Below are positions 52,869 to 58,645 of a stretch of DNA of 64,000 bases, one piece after another. This stretch comes from UBA2357 sp041678045 (GTDB taxonomy: Bacteria; Pseudomonadota; Gammaproteobacteria; Burkholderiales; Rhodocyclaceae): assembly GCA_041678045.1 (NCBI GenBank), contig JBAYOV010000015.1:4617-68616 (forward strand), written 5' to 3'. Every line of letters begins with the position of its first letter. Positions within the stretch are counted from its first letter, which is position 1. Below the pieces are notes generated by a model. The model saw only the letters and a list, made by a program, of their open reading frames with translations. It was not told the DNA's origin and did not search any database. The position numbers and the translations under genes are program-made.

Positions 52869-53038
52869 CGCGCACCTCCTGCCGCCAGCAGCCAGCCCGC
52901 CACGAAGCCCAGCGCCAGCAGCGCGACCAGACCGGAGTCGATGCGCCCATGCTGGCGACTGATGGCATAATGTACAGTGTTGATGATGTTGTGGTGCGGG
53001 TCGTGCCGGGGGGTGCGGCCCGTTTTTTCGCCGGCCAT
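52865..53038 (-). CDS. 57-aa small membrane protein heading the replication operon (element 1)
   Basis: MAGEKTGRTPRHDPH is followed by a polar stretch, QHGRI and one hydrophobic segment (LVALLALGFVAGWLLAAGG). Element 2 has a homologue at 60655-60828 with 35 of 57 residues identical. Its stop overlaps the start of the YdaU-like gene (ATGA), so it may act as a translationally coupled leader gene. Codons for KTGRTPRHDPH are identical at every base in both elements because the opposite strand forms a terminator. Confidence 0.75.
   Translation of the reverse strand: MAGEKTGRTPRHDPHHNIINTVHYAISRQHGRIDSGLVALLALGFVAGWLLAAGGAR
52978..53028 (+). ncRNA. Predicted antisense RNA opposite the 57-aa gene (element 1)
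   Basis: An extended -10 (TGGCATAAT, 52963-52971) is followed after 31 nt by an 11-bp hairpin (52997-53022, GGGG loop, three G-U pairs) and TTTTTT. No plus-strand gene lies upstream, so the terminator suggests a transcript of about 51 nt. It would pair with codons 4-20 of the 57-aa gene. There is no clear -35 box. Confidence 0.55.
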
Positions 53039-53041
53039 GTC

Positions 53042-53272
53042 TCAGCCCCCCGTCAGCAGGGCGTCGATCTGATCCGCAGGCCAGGCGAGCATCCGGTTAG
53101 GTAGCTTGACGGGCCGGATGCCGCAGTAATGCCCGGCGCGGCACAGGCTCGCACGCAGGGTCTGCGGTCGGACATGCAGGGCGGCGGCGGCCTGCTCGGT
53201 GGAGAGGGTGCGCAGGATAGATGCGTAGTCCGTGCGCTGGGTCGGGGTGGTGGTGGTGGTGGTGGTGTGCAT
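53042..53272 (-). CDS. Small HTH protein, AlpA/excisionase type (element 1)
   Basis: The 76-aa protein has a poly-Thr N-terminus and a MerR-like helix-turn-helix (LSTEQAAAALHVRPQTLRASL) followed by a basic wing (IRPVKLPNRMLAW). It occupies the same place as the AlpA-like gene of element 2, directly before the replication operon, and likely regulates excision or the operon. The ATG at 53272 has GGAG upstream; the frame to 53341 would enter the palindrome region. Confidence 0.72.
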   Translation of the reverse strand: MHTTTTTTTPTQRTDYASILRTLSTEQAAAALHVRPQTLRASLCRAGHYCGIRPVKLPNRMLAWPADQIDALLTGG

Positions 53273-53338
53273 TCCAGGGCTCCGTCGAGTTATGACGGTC
53301 CCTATTGGATACAGGTCAATTCCGCGATGTAATTGCAC

Positions 53339-53374
53339 CACTGTGCACCATCAATTCATTTTTGGTGCACAGTG
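53339..53374. promoter_or_regulatory. Perfect 12-bp inverted repeat upstream of the HTH gene (element 1)
   Basis: CACTGTGCACCA (53339-53350) and TGGTGCACAGTG (53363-53374) flank a 12-bp AT-rich spacer. A further GCACCA lies at 53335-53340. It is 67 bp upstream of the HTH start and lacks a U-run, so it looks like an operator. Confidence 0.7.
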
Positions 53375-53396
53375 CGAAACGTTCAACCTATTGAAT

Positions 53397-54293
53397 TTAG
53401 GAGATTTTCCTGCCCCCCTTGGGCATGTGGCGCACATTCGGCGTTACCCCTAATTCCGGTGCAATGTGAGGCAGCGCCAGCCGGTAAAAGTCGGTCGGCT
53501 TTGCGTAGCTCTCCAGTGCACATATGCCGGCGCGATGCTTGGCAAACGTGTCCTTTGCCCTCCTGAAAATGCCGGGGTAGAGGGTTGCGCACAGCCAATG
53601 AAAACCGCCTTCATCCTCGTAGGATTCGCCCAGGGGGCCGGGCATGGCGTGGCGGTCGAAGTCCTGCCCTGTTGCTGATGCGTAATCTTCCAGCGCGTCG
53701 AGAATTTTCTCCAGCACTACGGGGGCTTTGGACGGCTTGCGGCCTGGTCGGCTCTTGCTGGCACTGGCTGGGCTGTCTGCACTCCCCGCATGATCCTGAT
53801 CCGGTGGTAAAACAGCCCCGGCCCTTGGGAGTCCTTCGAATACCGCATCGACCAGCCCCGGCGGAATCCTCGGAGAAAAGTTCAGCTCGTTTTCATCATC
53901 GCGTTCTTCGTCGAGACTCATCAGCGCATTCATCGCGTGCCGTGCTGCCGGCTCGAATTCATCCAGCCACACGAAACAATGCGAAGGCAGGGCGGGAATT
54001 GATTGCCTCACCCAGTCCGGGTAAGAAGAACCTTCAGCCGTCTCGCCGGCCCTCAGAGAGGCTGACAGTGCACGCAGCCCGTCATGCACAACATCCCACT
54101 CTTTCGACAACATTGGACTGAAGTTGCCGTCCAAGTCCAAGTGATACGCCCGCAGCGACTTCAAGCGCCTGTTGAAGTCCAGCCCCGCCAATCCTCGCGC
54201 AACCACATCGGGCGAAATAGACCACCCCGTAACAAACGGAATCGCCCGCACAGGCACCGCCTCGCGGTCGCCAATCTTGATGACACAGTTCAT
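53397..54293 (-). CDS. Unknown 298-aa protein (element 1 accessory gene)
   Basis: A soluble acidic protein starting MNCVIKIGDREAVPVRAIPF, with a Ser/Ala/Lys/Pro-rich middle linker (SADSPASASKSRPGRKPSK) and a C-terminal domain (ALEDYASATGQDFDRHAMPG; YPGIFRRAKDTFAKHRAGIC; FYRLALPHIAPELG). I recognise no family. It sits between the toxin-antitoxin slot and the HTH gene, the position held in element 2 by a different unknown gene, so it may be element-specific cargo or a regulator. Confidence 0.65.
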   Translation of the reverse strand: MNCVIKIGDREAVPVRAIPFVTGWSISPDVVARGLAGLDFNRRLKSLRAYHLDLDGNFSPMLSKEWDVVHDGLRALSASLRAGETAEGSSYPDWVRQSIPALPSHCFVWLDEFEPAARHAMNALMSLDEERDDENELNFSPRIPPGLVDAVFEGLPRAGAVLPPDQDHAGSADSPASASKSRPGRKPSKAPVVLEKILDALEDYASATGQDFDRHAMPGPLGESYEDEGGFHWLCATLYPGIFRRAKDTFAKHRAGICALESYAKPTDFYRLALPHIAPELGVTPNVRHMPKGGRKIS

Positions 54294-54357
54294 TCTTTGC
54301 GCTCCATCTTGCGCACCATCGGAAAGGTGCCGCGCCAGGGAGGCGATGGTTTCCCCC

Positions 54358-54396
54358 TTTTCTCCCCAGGGGATCAGCCGGGGGATAGGCGCGGCA
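54358..54396. repeat. 39-bp element flanking the cargo slot (copy 1)
   Basis: TTTTCTCCCCAGGGGATCAG followed by CCGGGGGATAGGCGCGGCA is identical at 61805-61843 in element 2. In both it lies at the left side of the toxin-antitoxin cargo. It contains short GC stems that could also act as a weak terminator. Confidence 0.75.
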
Positions 54397-54404
54397 AAAC
54401 TCAG

Positions 54405-54689
54405 TCAGGCTGCAATCCGTCCTACCGGCGGTCGCGCCTTGGCACGTTGCCCGGCACACCACAGGTCACGCTGGTGCTGCATCCTGAGCCAGAATCCGGG
54501 CGACGTACCAAGGGCCTCATGCAGGCGCAGGTCTGTATCCGCAGTGATGGCGGCGTGCCCGTGCAGGATGCGGGACAGCATCACCCGGCTGATGCCGATG
54601 TGCGCAGCAAATGCCGTAACGCTCAGGTTCAAGTCCTCCAGCCAGTCGGTCAGCACTTCGCCGGGGTGCGGGGGGTTGTGCATGTTCAT
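54405..54689 (-). CDS. HigA-family antitoxin-like protein, second copy without toxin
   Basis: The 94-aa protein begins MNMHNPPHPGEVLTDWLEDL and has an HTH_XRE domain (SVTAFAAHIGISRVMLSRIL) like HigA antitoxins. Its C-terminus (LRMQHQRDLWCAGQRAKARP) matches the family. No HigB-type toxin gene lies beside it; the upstream 115 bp hold a duplicated piece of the integrase 3' end. The start at 54689 is the family start. Confidence 0.85.
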   Translation of the reverse strand: MNMHNPPHPGEVLTDWLEDLNLSVTAFAAHIGISRVMLSRILHGHAAITADTDLRLHEALGTSPGFWLRMQHQRDLWCAGQRAKARPPVGRIAA

Positions 54690-54731
54690 CGTGGCTTCCC
54701 GGTGGCTGGTGCAGGCGTGCGGTGCCTTCCC

Positions 54732-54785
54732 GCCCACCACGCGCAGGCCCTGCCCGGCCTGTTCTTCGTGGGGCTGCTCGGTGCT
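54732..54785. repeat. Duplicated fragment of the integrase 3' end
   Basis: About 53 bp (from GCCCACCACGCGCA to GGGGCTGCTCG) repeat 55454-55506, the last codons of the element 1 integrase, with about two mismatches. On the minus strand it still reads EQPHEEQAGQGLRVVGG. It marks a recombination junction between the two higA genes. Confidence 0.85.
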
Positions 54786-54805
54786 GTCGGGAAGCGGCTT
54801 GTCTC

Positions 54806-55117
54806 TCATGCCGCAATCCGGGCAACCGGCGCTTTCCGCACCACAGGCACGCCCGCAGCGCGGGCTTTCCACAGGTCGTAGGCGGACTGCTGCGCAAGCC
54901 AGGCATCTGCACTGCCCCCATTCTCCACGCCAAGCCAGCCCTCAAGGCGCAGGGCCATTTCTGGCGAGATTGCAGCGCGTCCGTTCAACACACGAGACAG
55001 CGCAGCACGGGTAACGCCAAGTTGCGCGGCGGCGTCGGTCACGGTCAGGCCCAATGCCGGAAGAACATCTTCCCGGAGTGTTTCGCCGGGGTGCGGCGGG
55101 TTGTGCATCATCGTCAT
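54806..55117 (-). CDS. higA: HigA-family antitoxin
   Basis: The 103-aa protein begins MTMMHNPPHPGETLRED and has an HTH_XRE domain (TVTDAAAQLGVTRAALSRVLNG). It lies 12 bp after the toxin gene, the higB-higA order typical of this family, in which the toxin comes first. The antitoxin binds and neutralises HigB and represses the operon. Confidence 0.9.
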   Translation of the reverse strand: MTMMHNPPHPGETLREDVLPALGLTVTDAAAQLGVTRAALSRVLNGRAAISPEMALRLEGWLGVENGGSADAWLAQQSAYDLWKARAAGVPVVRKAPVARIAA

Positions 55118-55129
55118 GGTGTCGTGCCT

Positions 55130-55408
55130 TCAGTGATAGTCCTGATAATCCACCAGCACCGCATCGCCCGCGTCAAAGCGGAACGTCAAACGCCAGTTGC
55201 CATTCACGCAAACCGAATAATGGCCCGACAATCCCCCTGTGAGCGGGTGCAGACGCCAGCCCGGCAGATTCATGTCTTCGGGCAGCTTGGCGGCGTGAAG
55301 GCGTGCCAGCAATCGGGTCAGCTTCGGCGCGTGGTGCGGCTGGATACCTGCCTTGCTGCCAGTCTCAAAAAAGGCTTGCAGGCCTTTGTGCTCGAAGCTT
55401 TTAATCAT
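55130..55408 (-). CDS. higB: HigB/RelE-type toxin
   Basis: The 92-aa protein has the HigB pattern: MIKSFEHKGLQAFFETGSKAG, HAPKLTRLLARLHAAKLPEDMNLPGWRLHPLTG and WRLTFRFDAGDAVLVDYQDYH. HigB toxins are ribosome-dependent mRNA endonucleases. Together with higA it can stabilise the integrated element. It is directly downstream of the integrase gene. Confidence 0.92.
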   Translation of the reverse strand: MIKSFEHKGLQAFFETGSKAGIQPHHAPKLTRLLARLHAAKLPEDMNLPGWRLHPLTGGLSGHYSVCVNGNWRLTFRFDAGDAVLVDYQDYH

Positions 55409-55450
55409 GGTCTATTGTATAGCGTAGCGTTTCACAACTCAAAGCGCACA

Positions 55451-56764
55451 TCAGCCCACCACGCGCAAGCCCTGCCCGGCCTGTTCTTCGTGGGGCTGCT
55501 CGATGCCGGCCTGCTCCAGAATCCAGCCTTCGATGGTGGTGTGCCACTTGCGCAGCAGGTCCAGCGGGCGACGGCGGTAGTGCTTTTCGGCCAGGGCAGA
55601 AGGCTTGTGTCCCATGATCTGGGCCGATACTCCGGCGGGGCACTCTACCCACTCCGCCAGCGTGCCGAAGCTCCTGCGCAGGCCGTGCAGGCTCAGGGCA
55701 GGCAACCCGGCAGCGGCCAATGCTTTGTTGTGGGCGATGCGCGGCTCCTGAATCCGTCCCGATTGCGCGGCGGGGCTGCTGAACACCCACTCGTTGCGAC
55801 GGGGCAGCATGGCCAGCAATGAGGCGACATAGGGGGTCAGCGGAATGATGCGCTCGCCTTCCACCTTGTCCCGGATGCTCATGCTGCGCCACTGGAAGTC
55901 CACGTCATCCCAGCGCAGGCCGGCCAGCTCTTCACGGCGGGCACCGGTCAGCAGCAGGGCTTGCAGATAGGCGGACTGGACCGGGTTTCCGATACGGCGC
56001 ACATGGTCGAACCACAGGGGTAACTGTTCGCGCTGGAGACAATCGTCAGCCTTCGACTTTGCTGGCGCGACAGCCCGCCTTACCCCCTTCTGAGTGCAGG
56101 CGTCGACATGAACACAGCCTCGATACTCGGGGCGCTCGCTGCACCAGCCCAGGAATCCACGCAACAGGCGAAAGGCCAGCGCGGCAGATGCCGGGCGACT
56201 GGCGTTCAGCCTCAGCCAGGACTCAACAGCTTCAGCGGTCAGTTCGGACAGGGGCAGCACCAGCAGGGCATGCAGCGGGCCGGGGGTTGTAGTGTCTCCT
56301 TCTCCCGGTCGCCGTCCCCGGCTCTTCGGTTTCCCTCCGGGATCGGCAAGGGCCAGATGGCTACGGTAATGCCGCTCGCCCCAATCGGGCCGGCGTGCCT
56401 CAATGTAGGCGGTCCATGCTTCCAGCGCGGGCGCTTCGATGCGGCGGGCTTCCTCCCGTTTCGCTTCTGCTTCGGCGATGCGCTGGCGCTTCTCTTCGCG
56501 GGGGTCCGTGCCAGCGTCAAGCAGGTTTTGCAGGCGTCGGGCTTCAGTCCGGGCAGCATCCAGATTCCACGCCCGCACATCACCGATGGTCACACGCAGC
56601 GCCTTGCCGTTCAGCTTCGACTGGAAAACGAATGCACGCGATTCCCCCGGCGTTGCCCTGAGTGCGAGTCCGGGCGCTTCGGTGTCCCAGAGAAAAGCCT
56701 GAGCCTTGCCAGTCGGGCATGAGAAGTCTCGAATGCGACCGGCGGTCAGTTTGATGCGTGCCAT
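55451..56764 (-). CDS. int: Tyrosine-type site-specific integrase of element 1
   Basis: The 437-aa P4-like integrase has an N-terminal arm-binding domain (residues 1-60), a core-binding domain and the catalytic set R276 (TGARREEL), H360 and R363 (SLHGLRRSF), H386 (MGHKPS) and Y396 (EKHYRRR). It is 176 bp from att2, the usual position next to the attachment site, and should integrate into and excise from the tRNA-Thr gene. Confidence 0.95.
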   Translation of the reverse strand: MARIKLTAGRIRDFSCPTGKAQAFLWDTEAPGLALRATPGESRAFVFQSKLNGKALRVTIGDVRAWNLDAARTEARRLQNLLDAGTDPREEKRQRIAEAEAKREEARRIEAPALEAWTAYIEARRPDWGERHYRSHLALADPGGKPKSRGRRPGEGDTTTPGPLHALLVLPLSELTAEAVESWLRLNASRPASAALAFRLLRGFLGWCSERPEYRGCVHVDACTQKGVRRAVAPAKSKADDCLQREQLPLWFDHVRRIGNPVQSAYLQALLLTGARREELAGLRWDDVDFQWRSMSIRDKVEGERIIPLTPYVASLLAMLPRRNEWVFSSPAAQSGRIQEPRIAHNKALAAAGLPALSLHGLRRSFGTLAEWVECPAGVSAQIMGHKPSALAEKHYRRRPLDLLRKWHTTIEGWILEQAGIEQPHEEQAGQGLRVVG

Positions 56765-56783
56765 TTTCTTGCCTCAATCGGTA

Positions 56784-56827
56784 GGTTACATGGCCGATTC
56801 CATGTAAGCCATTTGTAACCCGATTCT
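56784..56827. repeat. Integrase arm-type repeats, right end of element 1
   Basis: CCATGTAAGCC and TTTGTAACCCGATTCT (56800-56827), plus an inverse GGTTACATGG (56784-56793), match the repeats at 48984-49034. Confidence 0.65.
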
Positions 56828-56940
56828 AGCAATATGCTTCAACATCAAGCAATGATGTAAAACCCATGTTTCCTTGAAAATCAGTGGTTTGTTCTTTTCC
56901 TGCAACCCGCTTCAACGTAGAAAAACCCCCGTACCTTCAG

Positions 56941-56986
56941 ATTCGTAATCAGTAGGTCGGAGGTTCGATTCCTCTCAACAGCACCA
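56941..56986 (+). repeat. Attachment repeat att2 (junction of elements 1 and 2)
   Basis: This 46-bp copy of the tRNA-Thr 3' end has one change (GGAGG for GGGGG) and lacks the 5' half, so it is not a tRNA gene. Together with the following 40 bp it also matches att3. Confidence 0.93.
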
Positions 56987-56995
56987 CAAAATCAA

Positions 56996-57027
56996 GGGGT
57001 TGCAGCGATGCAGCCCCTTTTCATTTT
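56996..57027 (+). terminator. Terminator copy beside att2
   Basis: GGGGTTGCA / TGCAGCCCC (9 bp, one G-U) with a GCGA loop, then TTTTCATTTT. The same structure follows att3. Confidence 0.85.
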
Positions 57028-57030
57028 CGG

Positions 57031-57054
57031 CGGGGTTACGCCGGGGTTACGTTT
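57031..57054. repeat. Integrase arm-type repeats, left end of element 2
   Basis: Two tandem CGGGGTTACG units. The same units occur at 63644-63682 beside the element 2 integrase and not in element 1. Confidence 0.65.
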
Positions 57055-57074
57055 CCGGACGGTCGCCCGCTTCG

Positions 57075-57213
57075 CTGGTGCTGCTCTCGGGGTGTGGATT
57101 CAGCCCTGGCCACTGTCCTGCATCGGCATCGTCATCGGCAGGCGGGTGGCCAGTACCGGCAGGATGCGGATCATCCGGCATGGTGGGGGTGTCCCGTTTC
57201 GTGACGCCCTGCC
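57075..57213. repeat. Left-end region shared with element 1
   Basis: It aligns with 49051-49293, from CTGGTGCTGCTCTCGG through the CATCGG hexamers to GGGGGTGTCCCGTTTCG. Here the hexamer unit is single, whereas element 1 has it duplicated. Confidence 0.8.
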
Positions 57214-57226
57214 AATCGCCATCTGA

Positions 57227-57641
57227 ACTCAAGTTTTCTCAAGTAGTTGGACCCTGTTGCACTCGCCCTTCGCGTGCGCGATCTCAACATTTCTCAACAG
57301 CCCAGCACCAGCCAGGTGTGGGTGGCCTGTCGGGGCCGGTGGTCGCTGTCCGGCATCGTCATCGGCGGGCGGGTGTGCCAGGTGCGCCAGATCGGGCTGT
57401 AGGCGGCTGAAGGCGTGGTCGGTGGCGTGGGTGTGGCCGGTGGTCTGTCGGGGGGCTGGTGGCCTGCTCGATGTGCCGGTGGCCATGATTTGATTCCATG
57501 GAAACCGTCGTTCGGTGCGTACCTCGCTGCGTACTGCCCTCGCTGGAAGGTTCGGATTCGGAAACGTGAGTTTTCGTGAGTAGCTGCGCACGCCTTCCGT
57601 CCGTCTGCGATAGCACGCTGAACTGAAGTTTTCTGAAGTAG
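57227..57641. repeat. Dispersed AGTTTTC motifs with self-repeating arms
   Basis: CTCAAGTTTTCTCAAGTAG (57228-57245), GTGAGTTTTCGTGAGTAG (57566-57583) and CTGAAGTTTTCTGAAGTAG (57623-57641) share AGTTTTC...AGTAG. In each, the variable 3-4 bases before AGTTTTC are repeated before AGTAG. A related copy is near 49351 in element 1. Confidence 0.6.
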
Positions 57642-57672
57642 CGCCAAGACAGCACTTCCTCAATTTGAGGGA

Positions 57673-57819
57673 GTGTCTTCGCGTGCGCGTACAGGTCGTT
57701 TCCGTGGATACCGGCTTGGATACCGCTGCCCTCACCCCTTCGCGCGCGCGTACAGGTCTCCTTTAGGGACTCAAGAAATACTGGATGCGACCTCACCCCT
57801 TCGCGCGCGCGTACAGGTC
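57673..57819. repeat. Iteron-like array with 61-bp period
   Basis: CTTCGCGYGCGCGTACAGGTC starts at 57677, 57738 and 57799, so the period is exactly 61 bp. The last two copies share a longer CTCACCCC prefix. A diverged copy (CCCTTCGCGTGCGCG) is near 57266. Regular spacing close to a RepA-type operon suggests an origin or regulator-binding array. Confidence 0.7.
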
Positions 57820-57876
57820 GCAAATCGGGTTCGCGCCCACCCTCGCCCGGCCCGTCCTGCTGCGCCAGTACAGCTT

Positions 57877-58086
57877 CCGCCGATTCTTTCCGCCGTCGCC
57901 GTGCTGCATTGCAACAGCGAATTGATGCAAGCAGTGTTCGTGCCGTCTTGCCAGATGCCATGCAGGGCATGCGAACCCCCGATTCTTGCTTGTGGTTCCC
58001 GACGGCATGATGCAGCGCACAGATACCGGTCGGTGCCGCCGGTCGCCAGGCGCAAAAAACCCGGCACGCTGGCCGGGTCGGTGGTC
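57877..58086. repeat. 210-bp block conserved between elements (copy 2)
   Basis: The ungapped counterpart of 49458-49667, ending in the same minus-strand terminator. It lies downstream of the element 2 operon and next to the iteron-like array. Confidence 0.8.
58054..58077 (-). terminator. Terminator of the element 2 replication operon
   Basis: On the minus strand: CCCGGC, 6-nt loop, GCCGGG, then TTTTTT, 17 bp past the last operon stop. Identical to 49635-49658. Confidence 0.88.
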
Positions 58087-58093
58087 GGTCAGA

Positions 58094-58645
58094 TCATGGT
58101 TGCCGCGCCTCGAACATCGGGCAGCTCGTGCCGCCGTCATCCGGCAGTCGGTGCAGCGGGTGGTTGGTGCCGTAGGCCGGTGGCTGGTCTGTCCTGACTG
58201 CGCAGTAACCCGGATCGGCCCGGCCCGGTGTCGCCCGGTGTCGGCAGCGCCCGCATGCCGGTGGTGCTGGTGCAGGTGCAGGTGCAGGCAGCGTGACCAC
58301 CAGCCCGCGTTCGGCGGCAATGGCCCGGTAACACAGCAGTGCGCCGTCGGGATCGGCCATGGCGCAATCCGTCGCCTCTTGCCTGTCCTGGTCGCTGTCG
58401 GTCGCATACACGGCCTGCACCAGCGCCAGCAGTTCGGCCCGCTCGCTGTCGGTCGGTGGTCGCCGGGCGGGTGGTCGCCGGTCGGTGGTCAGCGCCTCGA
58501 TGATTCCGGGCTTGCGCTCCCGGATGATCGGCAGCCACCGATTCACGGCGGAAGTGTCGCCCGTGGCCTTCAGCGAACCGGCAGCCGAAACGGTCAGCGT
58601 CACACCGTCCGACGATGCCTGCATGATGATCTCGCGGGGGGTCAT
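58094..58645 (-). CDS. TubC_N-like docking-domain protein at the operon end (element 2)
   Basis: The 183-aa protein starts with about 50 residues resembling the TubC N-terminal docking domain (IIMQASSDGVTLTVSAAGSL, then WLPIIRERKPGIIEAL), known from plasmid and phage proteins as well as synthetases. A Pro/Ala linker and a cysteine-rich C-terminus (CGRCRHRATPG ... GYC ... SCPMF) follow, possibly a zinc site. It overlaps the ATPase gene by four bases. Function unknown. Confidence 0.65.
   Translation of the reverse strand: MTPREIIMQASSDGVTLTVSAAGSLKATGDTSAVNRWLPIIRERKPGIIEALTTDRRPPARRPPTDSERAELLALVQAVYATDSDQDRQEATDCAMADPDGALLCYRAIAAERGLVVTLPAPAPAPAPPACGRCRHRATPGRADPGYCAVRTDQPPAYGTNHPLHRLPDDGGTSCPMFEARQP

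Larger units (their letters stand above)
48929..56986. mobile_element. Integrated element 1 (8.1 kb, satellite-like, tRNA-Thr site)
   Basis: It is bounded by att1 and att2. From right to left it holds an integrase, HigBA with an extra HigA, an unknown gene, an HTH gene, then an overlapping operon of a 57-aa membrane protein, YdaU-like, SF2 helicase, P4-type primase and a 60-aa protein, and a non-coding left end. No virion or conjugation genes are seen. All genes run leftward. Confidence 0.9.
56987..58093. other. Non-coding left end of element 2
   Basis: About 1.1 kb without a convincing gene. It contains the terminator, integrase arm repeats (57031-57054), a region shared with element 1 (57075-57213), three GTTTTC motifs, an iteron-like array (57673-57819) and the 210-bp shared block (57877-58086). 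Open frames through it are low complexity and in conflict. Confidence 0.6.

Noticed and set aside
56941..56986. Second tRNA-Thr gene at att2 (and att3)
   Set aside because: Only the anticodon arm to 3' end is present; the acceptor 5' strand and D-arm are missing, so these are attachment-site remnants.
57673..57819. CRISPR-like array (three repeats with regular spacing)
   Set aside because: The spacers share partial similarity, only three copies exist, there are no cas genes, and the repeat is not followed by a leader. An iteron-type array fits better.
57229..58407. Minus-strand frames of 168-204 aa in the element 2 left end
   Set aside because: They span iterons and the 210-bp block with poor composition and no conservation of reading frame between elements.
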